Shown: positions 9,098 to 19,542 of the stretch, piece after piece
Numbering within the stretch: the first letter of the stretch is position 1
How the letters are laid out: every line of letters begins with the position of its first letter
Assembly (NCBI GenBank): GCA_022559845.1
Contig: CM040125.1
Coordinates: forward strand, 326,995,829 to 327,059,828
Length of the DNA: 64,000 nt
Direction of reading: 5' to 3'
Source of the DNA: Amorphophallus konjac
Taxonomy: Eukaryota > Streptophyta > Magnoliopsida > Alismatales > Araceae
The notes under the pieces: model-generated
Told to the model about the DNA's origin: nothing
What the model saw: the letters and a program-made list of their open reading frames with translations, nothing else
Databases searched by the model: none
Program-made: the position numbers and the translations under genes

Positions 9098-12000
9098 ATG
9101 GCTTCTTCAAGGACTTCTTCATCTTTTAGCCTTTCGGTCCCCGGTGGTGCCCGAGTTGCAGGGTCAGTTGAAACCCCGGCTGTGACATGGGCGAATTACG
9201 CTGATTTGGACCGTGAACATACTGAAATCGCCAGTTTGGCAGTATCGTCAAACTCAGAAATCGACACAGTGGAGATTGACAGGATTACCATGGTGGGTAA
9301 TGATTTTGACTTCAGTCAAGCAGTAGGCTACCGCATTGACCACTCGAAGGATCGCCATTTGGTAAAGTTTTTGAAGACCTTCAGTCTTGGAGGCAAGCAC
9401 GATTACATCATGGCCCGTCAGCTGGAGTACGCCATTCTGAGAGAAATGGATAGCTTGACGGAGAGCACCATAATGGGGGAGCCCATGTATCGTCTAGGCG
9501 ACCCCCGCAAGTGGGATGCCATCTTGGGTGTGTCAGTGTTATCGGTCGAGGATGATATGTTGACGAGATCCCCCAAGTTCACCCCTGCTTGGTGGGACAA
9601 TGTCGCAGGTCGAGTGCACAGGGAGAAGCCGGGCTTCGACTTATTTTTGGTCCCCTTGAAGTGGGGCTACAGGGAAGAACCTTTTATGCTAAATTGCCTG
9701 GCCGTTAAATTCAAGTATCAGCTAGCAGTATGCTGGTTTGCTGACATGAGTGCTTCAGATGCCCATTCTATCAGAGAAGGTGCCATATAATTTATAGACT
9801 ATGTGCTACAGCATTATGCTCCGATCTGGATCACTGCAGAAATATATCACAACGTCTATGCTTCTCGCTTCAGGTATCCCATTTCAAAGGGGCTTTGCTG
9901 CGAGATGATCGAGGTTTTTAAATCCGAGTTTAAAACTTTCTATACTACGGAGGGAGAAACCTCATTAGATTTATGGAGCCTATCCTAGCTTAGTGGCTTG
10001 CCTATCGAGGGTGAGCCTTACGTGGAAGTGTGCCTTCCCGACCTTTTGAAGGACGAGACGGACGGAGAGGGTCGGTACACCCTAGGCTTTTCATACCGAT
10101 ATCTAATGAAGGTATATCGAGAGTTATTTCTATCTTCCCGCGAAGAGCCAGCCGATGCTTCTCCTTCAAAGCTGAAGAAACGGCCTGAGAAGAAGCGGGT
10201 GCGGATGAGCCTATGGCTGAAATATTTATTTCACAATGAGACGTGATATAACTACTCCCCTTCTGCTGGAGCTGGCACTGTGAAGTTGAAGAAGAGGGGT
10301 AGAAGAAAAGTCGACCTCCCTAAATCCATGGTTAAGGGTCGGAAGAGTGGGTCTAACCCTACCGGAGTCGACGCCCTAACGCACTGTGCTGCCTATCTGG
10401 CTTATTGTCTGTGCACGTTCGCCCTACCCTATGATGATGGGAGCATCATCTGCCTGGAGGCCATCTACCCAGCCTGTCAAATGGCGTGGGGTATTAAGCT
10501 GTCCTTGTGCCTACCAGCTCTTTGCCTGATTTATAGGCTGGTTGGGAAGATCAGCCGAAGCCAGGTCCCATGGTGCTTGAGGATAGTGGGTCCGCTTCAT
10601 TTCTTTAATGCTTGGGTCTGTTCACTCTTTCCAGAGCTCGCGCTCAGGACTATTCAGGCACCCTTGATATTTCCTCAGATGATCGAGTTTGCCAGCGCTC
10701 AGCCCAGCTCCAATTCAGAACAGTTTTATGCCATCAGAGGGTGGTTGACTTCAATCCCGATGGACTCCCCCGGGACCATACATTTTTGGCATCTGGTGGT
10801 GCATAGCACCCCTTTATTGAACCGCTTTCAAGAGTGTCGAATGGATCAGGTGGAGGAATATGCCCACCCCCTGAGCGGCATGATAGTCACTCGCCCTACC
10901 GAGCTAGTAGCATGGGCTTTGTTCATCCGACCGAGTGTACTAGTCTTTCGGAAAGGTGGCAGTCTTTACCTAGAGCCTTATTATCCTTTCTACTTTGGGA
11001 GAAATTTCGGCTATGATCAACACATTCCTCCTTCAGCAGCACAATTTCCTTTGTCGAGCTGGGCTCTGACTACATTGGCCATTATCGAACAAGCTCATGC
11101 CTAGTGGGATTTTTTTCATCGCCGAGATAGCCCTTCTTTTAGGGTTCCTGCTCCGGGTTGATTTCCCAGAATTACATCGGAGTATGTCAAATTGTGGAAT
11201 GCCCACACTTGCTTCTACCAAGCTTGCAAAGCCGAATGCTGGAATGCGGTAGAGAGGAAATTCTTGAGCCAGCAATCGCTCCCGATATTTGACATAGATG
11301 AGGATCACCTGATGAGGTTGAAATCCCGTCGAGTTAAAGATGTACAAGAATATATAGCTGCACAGAAATCCGCGAGGAGGCGCAGTCCGAGATCTCTGTC
11401 CGTCTTGCCAGAGGTAGCTAAGGACAAATTTGTGGAGACCCTTTAGGGGCTCTGTAAAATTGGGGCTGCTGGACTACAAATTCGTGGAGACCCTTATCGG
11501 TAGAGGAGAGCATTCTTTTGGTGAGTACTTGGCGTCTAGAGGTTGATAAATTCTGGCCTCATAGGACTTTTTTCAGGAAGGTGGACAGAAACCATGCTTA
11601 TTATAGCCAGACCACCTGGTTGTTTATCATGTTGCAAACTCATCGGCTGACTATCGAGAATCAGGAGGAGACGATACTGAATCAACAACTGCACATCTCC
11701 TTCAAATATGCCGATGGCTAGGGAATGGACCACTTAGGCCTTTATCATTGCCTATCTTCACAGAATCATCTCGATTTGGCATCTCTTGCCAAACTTTGTG
11801 AGAAGATAGGAGATGTTTGCTGGCTTATAAGGGAGGCTACCTTTCAGAACCAGAAAGTGTCCCTAAATTATTGGCCCCTCTCCCATTTGAATAATGGGTC
11901 GGCAGGTATGTAACTTGTGTGTTTTATCTTGTATGCTAACAAGATTTGTTTTTCCAATAGCGGTATAAAGAGGGCTAATTTTCTTTTCTTTTCTTCTTAT

Positions 12001-12305
12001 TTACTTTCTGCAGATAGGCTGAGCCCACAGAAATTAAATAGTTATCGACATTTCATGTCAGTAGCAAAGATGTCGGCATATTTTGTTTGCCGTGCACCCG
12101 AGCCGACCATGACACCATTGCCACCTGGCCCTAAACGCAAGCGGGCCAAATCCCCTGTTGCAGCGGCCATCTCCCAGGCTAAGGAGGGTCTTGAAAGGGC
12201 GACAAAGCGAGGACGGATAGATGTCGATCGGCTGTGGCCGGTCGAAGCCATGGTTCCAAAAATTTCTTCTTTCATAGAATTTGCCACTCGGCTTGTATCG
12301 CCTAA
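9098..12305 (+). pseudogene. Plant mobile domain (PMD) protein, part 1
   Basis: From ATG 9098 one frame runs 783 codons to 11446 with six nonsense codons (9788, 9986, 10244, 11102, 11159, 11444) and no frameshift. The middle has PMD (PF10536, aminotransferase-like) hallmarks. TTEGETSLDLWSLS then LSGLPIEGEPYVE (about 9940-10025) matches the family's GE-x-S-L-x-D-x-x-x-L-x-GLP core. AAYLAYCLCTFALP then LPALCLIYRLVGKIS (10390-10550) matches the helical C-terminal part. After 11446 the frame shifts or an intron intervenes, and coding-like sequence resumes at 11518. An intron is likely at about 11906-12013 (GTATGT to CTGCAG). The gene is cut at 12305 by A2. PMD proteins act in nuclear silencing (MAIN/MAIL1) or ride in transposons; which applies here is unclear. 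Confidence 0.7.
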
Positions 12306-14572
12306 TGATGTGGGACGGACTGAGGAGACGACGCTATATGAGACGGACACGACTCGACCAGCAATGACACGACTACTAGAGCGACCTCGACTCGACACTA
12401 AGAGCTCCTATAGGCTACACGTCGCTAACAGAAGTGCAAACTCACTCGTCATCCCATGCGAGGGAAAGCGTGGATCGTGCGTGGTTAAGGAACCGGCAGA
12501 GTTCAAGGTAGTCTGACTCAACTTCCGGACTCGGATCGAGTCGCGGGACGGGTCACTCTCACACTCACAGCGGCGACATGAACACACGGGCTAGGAACCT
12601 ACACTCTCGCAGCGGCATAAGACCGTATACTAGCTAAGCAAAGTAACGCCGAGAAGTTTAGACCGTTACCTCCACGCACCCGGCGTGGCGAAGACAACCC
12701 CGACCGATTTACGGACTCCCGGTTAAACAATATTACAACGGTACAAATATTTGACCCACTCCACGCAGGGAGATAAAAGGTCACATGCGGGGCCCGGGAA
12801 TCACGCGAATCGGGTTGACGGGCAGCATCTTGATGTCGCCCAGCGGTGCCGAACACGCGTCTAAAGTGCTGTCCGGACGGCGCGATCTACGGGTCCGTGG
12901 GGCCCACGGATGGCGCTGTCCTCTCGGCCTGCTAGGGTGGGGCCCGCTGTGATGGGGACCCCTGGGGACGCGCCTCCCAGGAAGGCGGTCGGCCGGAAAC
13001 ACCGATCGGTGGCCGATCGGCTCCGATCTCCAACTCTTGAAGTTGCTGTCCACGGATTTCCGGTTCTATTTTCCGGCGCGCGCTCCGGTGAGATCGGTCG
13101 CTGCGACCAATCCCGATGTCGGATCGGGGCACAGGAGCTATCGTTGGAAAGCTCTCTTGAAATCCTTCAATCGAGGCCCAGAAAGAGGACCTGGATTTAC
13201 GCGGATCTAGATGTTGTTGAATTTTGAAGCTTCTGTTGTACAATACCTGAACTCTCAGATCTGCAGGTGAGTTGTCTAAGAACTGCTGTTGACCGCTAGG
13301 AAGACGTTCGATTCAGCTCCTGAGCTCTTCACCAAAGTTGTAGGGATTTAAACAAGGAAGATGGAAATAATTTTTGTGGATGTATTGGTGGAGGCTATGA
13401 TTTGTTATGAATTGTGCACTAGATAGTGGTCATATCTGGACAGAGGTGGACAGAACTGTAGATGGCTCTGAAAATGATTTTTGAAAAATGAATGGATGGC
13501 TGATTAAAACTCAAGAAAAATCGTGGGCGGAGGGGTTGATGGATGGAACTCCCGGTAAAATTGGGAGGTCTTGAAAAAATCAAAGTGTAGGTCGAACACT
13601 GGAAACACAGGGTAGGTGGAGATCTGGTCTGAAAACAGGCAGATCTGAAGTGGGAAGAAGAACGAAAATTGAAAATTATGAATCGGAGTCTAAAGGCCAA
13701 ACCAAATTTTGTGGGACGTGGTGGGCACCTCTGGAACACCTCCTGAAATTTTCAACTCAAAAGGATTTCGTGGCTGACTGCAGAAATTCGGGGAAGTGGC
13801 AGTGGTCGGTTGAAGATAGAACTCCGACGAACTCGATGGCGGTGCGATGGCGGCTCGTGGCGGCGACCGGAACTGATAGGGGAGGCGTCACACCTCAGAA
13901 TGGAAACCGTCTCAGCTGCAAGAGGGAGAGGGAGGAGAGAGGAGGGGGGCGCCCAAGGCTACTCCAAGCAATTTATCAGATTTCAAATGCATTAATTCCT
14001 CCAAAATGGGAAAATACAAGGTTTTATAGGTTACATATCAAATCTATTATCCACCATTGGATCTAAGGATGTGGAGATGGGTGGCCTAGATTAAGTGTGA
14101 CCAACACACACAATAAATAAATAAAATACAAAGGGGGGGCGGCCTATTGACCAAGGGAACAAGCTTGACATGGTAGGTGGCCTACCTTGGACTTTGAAGT
14201 CTAATTGTCTCCCATGTGTCATTTACCATTCAACCTTCTAGATGCCTCCATTTGAAATGTTGACTGACCCCACATGGGGCCCTAGGCTGAGGTGGATCAA
14301 TGGGAGGGGGTCTGGGGGCCCATGGGACCCGAGTGTCCCATTTTGCAAATAAACCCCTCTTACAATCAAAATTACAAACCGAATAAAATGAAGTAAACAC
14401 ACATTACACACAAATAAAGTCTAAATAAATATGATAAATGTCGAGACTCAAGGGGGAGTCTCTAGGCTGTCTCCGAGTCAGATGGACGCTGCGGAGGCTC
14501 GAGTGTATGCTCCGCGTACGGTACCGGTGGCTCGCTGACCCGTGCCGCTCGTGTGATCTGGTGTCCGCACTA
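12306..14572 (-). repeat. A2 3' LTR (R-U5 of subtype II)
   Basis: Bases 13869-14572 (U3 and the first transcribed part) match 18835-19537 with roughly two dozen scattered differences. Bases 12306-13868 match the right LTR poorly. They resemble instead A3: GCGCGCTCCGGTGAGATCGG and CCGATGTCGGATCGG near 13075-13125 parallel 23100-23160. A possible TATA (CTATAAAAC on the minus strand) lies at 14021-14029. Confidence 0.8.
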
Positions 14573-14599
14573 ATTGTCCCTGGGTGAGAGAAACTCGAC

Positions 14600-14790
14600 C
14601 CTATCGAGTAAGGGTCCGCGTAACTCTGGTACCGCTCCAGTAGGTCCGGATCGATCCGCTGCAACTCTCCACGGGTGATCCACGTGTCCTCGGTGGCGGG
14701 TCGCCCTCTCCAGCGCACTAGGTAGTGCGGGTAGGATCCACTCCTGGTAACTGTCACCTGCTCATTCAGTATATGATCTATATGCTCACG
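14600..14790 (-). pseudogene. A2 chromodomain
   Basis: The minus-strand frame gives HIDHILNEQVTVTRSGS then YPHYLVRWRGRP, ATEDTWITRGEL and LLERY. This is the usual layout of a chromovirus chromodomain: a beta strand, the YLVRW-G core, the aromatic TW and a C-terminal helix. Such domains sit at the end of integrase and steer insertion toward heterochromatin marks. The frame differs from that of the adjacent integrase C-terminus, so at least one frameshift separates them. Confidence 0.8.
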
Positions 14791-15195
14791 CTGCCGTGAC
14801 AAAGGGGGCTGGAGGTGGACACTCAGGTGTGGGATCACTCTCAAGGGGAGGAGATGGCTCGAAAGGTTCACTAGGGATCACCACCGGGTCCCTATATGCA
14901 ACTAGATCCGATACATTAAAAGTAGAGCTTATACCATATTCCTCAGGCAGGTCCACAACATACGCATTGGATCCAACGCGTTTCATAACTCTAAATGGAC
15001 CGGCTCCGTGAGCTTGCAACTTCTTAACGGTTCCAGAGGGAAACCGTTCAGGTCTTACCCTGATCATGACATATTCGCCCTCTTGGAACTCTCGGTGGTG
15101 TCGGTGGGCATCGGCTAGCTCCTTATACCGTACATTGCTGGCCTCAATGTGACGACGGACGTCGTCATGCAGACTCCTAACATGCTTAGCAAAAG
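14786..15195 (-). pseudogene. A2 integrase C-terminal domain fragment
   Basis: Open minus-strand codons read LHDDVRRHIEASN, then VMIRVRPERFPSGTVKKL, AGPFRVMKRV and YVVDLPEEYGISSTFNVSDL. This matches the SH3-like C-terminal domain of Ty3/gypsy chromovirus integrase almost motif for motif. The HHCC zinc domain and DDE catalytic core that should precede it are absent; the X frame occupies that place. It ends in a Pro/Glu/Ser tail before the chromodomain. Confidence 0.88.
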
Positions 15196-15257
15196 AAAAA
15201 AAAACACACACGGATGCACACACGACCCTAAACAACCCTACAGTTAGCCCGACCCAA

Positions 15258-16290
15258 TCATATGCAAGGTGGTCCAGGACATCCGAATGTGTGCCATGCA
15301 TACCCTAAGTGTGACCGAATGTCGGTACAACCATAAGACGGTCCTTTGGATTTGGGAGGTTTGGGTGGGACAGGAGGGTCGGGTGTCTCTCGCCCGCAAA
15401 CAGACTCGGTGGGTGCCGATGGCCCGGCCCATGGGGGAGGGGTATAATGGTGACCTTCCCTAAAGAAGTGGAATGGAGATTGTGGACCAAGGGGCCCACT
15501 AAGAAAGGGATCGAAGGGATCAAAGAATGTGTGACCCCTCGATATAGATTCCCTCATCTCAAGATCCCATGTGTGGAAGTCTAGAAGGTGTTATTGATCT
15601 CCTTCATCCATGAAGGGAGATGAGACGGTGGGGGTATGATGGTGGACTCTCTCGAAAAGGTGGAGTAAATATGGTGGGTCACGGGGTCCACAAGAGAATG
15701 GGTCGAATGGATTAAAGAAGGTATGACCCCTCGGACTAGGCTTCCACAAATCACTGTCCCACATTTGGAAATCTTGGAGGTGCAAATGATCACCTTCATT
15801 CATTGTGAGAGATGGGACGACAGTCATAGGTAGAAAGTAAGATTCCTCCCTTGGGCAAAGGGGAATGAAGTCGGACTCAGTCGGCATAGGGAGGAGTAGA
15901 AGAACATCCGTGGTAACATGACCCACGGTGTACACGGAGGTGATGGACCCTAAAGCGGGATGAGTGAAACTACGACCTGTGGGTCGGTCGAAGCCTGGAG
16001 CCAACAAGTGCGTAAATGTCAATTGCCGGTCTAACCCTTTAAGAAGGTCATCCAATGTATCCACATAGTGACTAGATCGGAAAGTGGTGTGAAATGAATT
16101 GATTGGCACCAGAGGTAGGATAGGGTCCATAGATGGGAGGGGAGATGGGGCCAGGCCATTCTTAAGCCAGCTAAGGAGTGGCTCGGCTATAAGTAGCTTT
16201 CCCGTTAGAAACACGGGTAGCTGTGGCTGAGGTGGCTCCGAATAAAGATCGGAGAGTGAGGCTTCTCCAACCCTTTTGTCCCCAAGGGCT
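15258..16290 (-). pseudogene. A2 X region with internal duplication
   Basis: X begins near 16240 (PVFLTGKLLIAEPLLSWLKNG) and is open to 15591 through LPLVPINSFHTTFRS, HYVDTLDD, SFTHPALGSITSVYTVG and GHTFFNPFDPF. A second EGD-x-x-x-HLLDF...GHTFFDPFDPF block follows between about 15620 and 15440, in a shifted frame. A segment of about 190 bases has therefore been duplicated in tandem. The C-terminus ends AWHTFGCPGPP near 15260. Frameshifts and a stop make this copy non-functional. No known domain recognised. Confidence 0.7.
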
Positions 16291-17116
16291 AGAGAGGTCT
16301 GAGTGGGACACTGCCCGGCAAAGTGGCCAATCCCCTAGCAGCGATAACACTGCTGTCGTGATCCACTACGCTCCTTGATAAGTGTGTCCTTACCCTTATC
16401 CTTCTGACGGACAGGGGGTGCAGGCAATGGAGCTCTCGTGGGTGGGGGAAGAGGATCCACTATGATGGGGAGAGGACCTTGGGATGGCAACGGGTTGGGG
16501 CTACCGGTTGCTACCTCCTTAGGCTCGTGCTTGGTTCCATCCTGTCTAGGAGGTATGCAAAGGGAAATCAGGGACTCGATATCAGAACACCTCCTATCCA
16601 CTCTTTCTAAAATGAATTGGAAGAGTTTGGCAATGGTGGGATTTGGAGTAGGAGCGATGTGCTGGACTCTCCCATATGAACTCGGCTTAGTCTTGGACCT
16701 AGGCTCCTCTACAGGCGCGGCGCTTTGCCTTTGATTATGGCCCACTTGGGTGGAGGTGATTGGGTGGGGTCGGTTGGAGGTGACCGGGCCGGATAGGTAG
16801 ACCTTCCTAAGCTCGCCCTTCATCTCATACCACGACTCAATGGGCCTTTGCCTCCTAACCTCCCTCATGTGCTCAATGCTCTCCATTTCCAGGCGGCTTT
16901 GTGGACAAGCCTCTCTCGGGCAAAACTGACTTGCATGGCATTGGACATGGTGTAACATTCAAAATATTTGTCCATGGCGGCCTCCCACTTGAGGTAGTCG
17001 CCCGGGTCATTAGAGCCATAAAAATCCGAGGCTTCGGGCCTACGGAAGGGGAGAGGATGGTTGCCAAGCCCATGGGTAGACCAACGGCCATATTGCCCGG
17101 GTGATTGGGACTCCAT
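16291..17116 (-). pseudogene. A2 gag with broken zinc knuckle
   Basis: ATG at 17116 starts MESQSPGQYGRW, then DFYGSNDPGDYLKWEA, DKYFECYTM, an SFARERL helix and, after a frameshift near 16900, W-YEMKGELRKVYLSGP. The linker carries a helix around ERVDRRCSDIESLI (about 16560). At the end CYRC is followed by a TAG (16335-16337) and GIGHFAGQC, which together form the C-x2-C-x4-H-x4-C spacing of a retroviral nucleocapsid zinc knuckle with a nonsense codon in it. X follows in the same frame, so gag, knuckle and X were once one polyprotein. Confidence 0.75.
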
Positions 17117-17482
17117 GGGAAACTGGGGAACTACATGTTAGACATGCCGACACTTGGACAAGACCGACTGACTCTTATAGGACTACACACGAACTAGAAG
17201 ACACCGACTAATGCAAAACACTCACTAATGCAACAATGATGCACTTAGACCTAACCCAATATCCGGTACGTGGCGGAGTTAATCGATCCGAAGATCACTC
17301 CCGCAAGTGTGCGGCCTTCCCGATAGGTATAGCCTAACGTTCGGATAACACCTTTTAAGATACCAGATTATCGGGATGAAATATAATCTTAAAACACTTT
17401 TTTTTGTTTTGAAAATAATGATGATCCTAGACTTGACTTAGACTATGCAAGACTTATGCATTGACTACCCTAGACTTGACAC

Positions 17483-17495
17483 GCTCTGATACCAA
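17483..17495 (-). promoter_or_regulatory. A2 primer binding site (initiator tRNA-Met)
   Basis: The minus strand reads TTGGTATCAGAGC just inside the right LTR, as in A1 and A3. Confidence 0.88.
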
Positions 17496-17497
17496 AC

Positions 17498-19537
17498 TGA
17501 TGCGGGATGGACCACGGACACGACTCCAATTGGAATGCGATCCTTGGACGCTATGCAAACTCGCGATCATCCCTTAGCGAGGGAAGCGTCGGACGTGCGC
17601 GGTTGAGAAACCGGTAGTGAGCTAGGGTGGTCGGCTCTCTCTCGTGCCCGGATCAGGTCACGGGACCGAAACACTCAAACTCACTCTCTCGCAGCGGTGA
17701 TGAAATGATAACAGGCTAATAATCCTACACTCGCAGCGGCATTCAAAAGTATACGAATTGAGCAAAATGCGATAAGAGAGAGGTAGCGAGTTTACCTCCA
17801 CGCTCCGGGCGTGGGGAAGACGTTCCCAGCCAGTTACGGTAACTCCCGGTTAACAGCAGTTAAAAACTTAATTACAGCAGTACTTCTATTGTCCACTCCA
17901 CACATGGAGGTAAAGGGCTACAGTGGGGCCCGGGAGGACCGATCCTGGGTTGACGGGCAGCAATCTGGAGGCGAACTTAGCACGAACTTGGCCTGCTGGT
18001 CCGACTCGGTACTATTGCAACTCGGTGCTACGCCAACTCGGTGGCTGACTCGGTGGACAGCAAGCAATCCGTTCCAAAGAAACGTCACCTTCCTGATGTC
18101 TTCTGGAGGTGCCACTTGGCTGGGATGATGGCGGAATGTCCCGGATCGACTCCCGGAAGGGGCGGCACCCGAAGTTGAATTTTGATATTTACTTTTGATT
18201 TTCCCTCGAACTGAATTTTCAGACCTGCACATAGAACATATCTGCAGGCCACGGCGGCAAAAATCACTACGCTCAGATCCGGAGGCCGATCGAGGCGTGG
18301 CTGGTACCGATGGAAAGAGCACTCAGAGATATACAACATATCTATTTTTCAGCTTCATCCACCACACAGATTGAAAATTAAAACCTCTGCAAGCTGACTT
18401 TTGTTTCTGACCCGGACTGACAGACACACGGGGCAGCAAACAATCTGCCTGAAACACACCCTTGACTGAGGGGTAAACGATTTTTATAGACTCTAAGAAA
18501 ATTATGGTGGAAGGGGATATACGTGGGGAACACTCAGTAAATTTTTGGGATTTTCTAAAAATAGATAAGGGGGTGACAAAAATAGAACAAGACGACTCTA
18601 TACTGTTGATTTGCAGAATGACAGATTGACAGGGGTGGACTAGAAATTGCGGAAAAAATACCAAATGAACTCAGAATGAGGCATAAGATATATGGATGGA
18701 AAAATAACAAAGAGAGGAACAAGCTCTCAAAATTTTAGCTCGATCAGACAAACACACAGAAAGGTAGATCCACGGAGGTGGGGTTCTATCCTGATTTGGA
18801 CAGAACTTCGACGTAGCGGCGGTGGCGGCGCGATGGAACTGATAGGGGAGGCGTCACACCTCAGAATGGCAACCGTCTCAGCTGCAAGGGGGAGAGGGAG
18901 GAGAGAGGAGGGGGGCGCCCAAGGCTGCTCCAAGCAATTTTTTAGATTTCAAATGCATTAATTCCTCCAAAATGGAAAAATACAAGGTTTTATAGGTTAC
19001 ATATCAAATCTATTATCCACCATTGGATCTAAGGATGTGGAGATGGGTGGCCTAGATTAAGTGTGACCAACACACACAAAAAATAAATAAAATACAAAGG
19101 GGGGGCGGCCTATTGACAAAGGGAACAAGCTTGACATGGTAGGTGGCCTACCTTGGACTTTGAAGTCCAATTGTCTCCCATGTGTCATTTACCATTCAAC
19201 CTTCTAGATGCCTCCATTTGAAATGTTGACTGACCCCACATGGGGCCCTAGGCTGAGGTGGATCAATGGGAGGGGGTCTGGGGGCCCGTGGGACCCGAGG
19301 GTCCCATTTTGTAAATAAACCCCTCTTACAATCAAAATTACAAACCGAATAAAATGAAGCAAACACACATTACACACAAATAAAGTCTAAACAAATATGA
19401 TAAATGTCGAGACTCAAGGGGGAGTCTCCAGGCTGTCTCTGAGCCAGATAGACGCTGAGGAGGCTCAAGTGGTGCTCCGCGTACGGTACCGGTGGCTCGC
19501 CGACCCGTGCCGCTCGTGTGCTCTGGTGTCCGCACCA
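17498..19537 (-). repeat. A2 5' LTR (R-U5 of subtype I)
   Basis: This 2040-base LTR has the U5 palindrome CCACGCTCCGGGCGTGG at 17798-17814 and a possible TATA at 18987-18995. Its R-U5 (for example ATATACAACATATCTATT near 18330 and CTGACCCGGACTGACAGAC near 18410) follows the A1/A6 pattern. It does not follow the pattern of its own partner LTR. Only the last 703 bases match the left LTR well. Confidence 0.82.
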
Positions 19538-19542
19538 CCTAA

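Larger units (their letters stand above)
12306..19537 (-). mobile_element. A2: chromovirus-like element inserted in a PMD exon
   Basis: LTRs at 12306-14572 and 17498-19537 flank a 2.9 kb interior, with the 5-base duplication CCTAA at 12301-12305 and 19538-19542. On the minus strand the LTR begins TGGTGCGGACACC (left copy TAGTGCGGACACC) and ends near GTCCCACATCA or ATCCCGCATCA. The interior, 5' to 3' on the minus strand, has gag, zinc-knuckle remnant, X, integrase C-terminus and chromodomain. It is the copy that best preserves the chromovirus remnants. Its two LTRs match closely in U3 but are very different in R-U5, which is discussed as a finding. Confidence 0.88.

Noticed and set aside
12599..13243. 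Arg/Pro/Gly-rich ORFs on both strands in A-family U5, repeated at about 22800-23300, 26800-27460, 53190-53520 and 57750-58160
   Set aside because: GC-rich LTR leader with few stops; the same region is open on opposite strands and differs between LTR subtypes.
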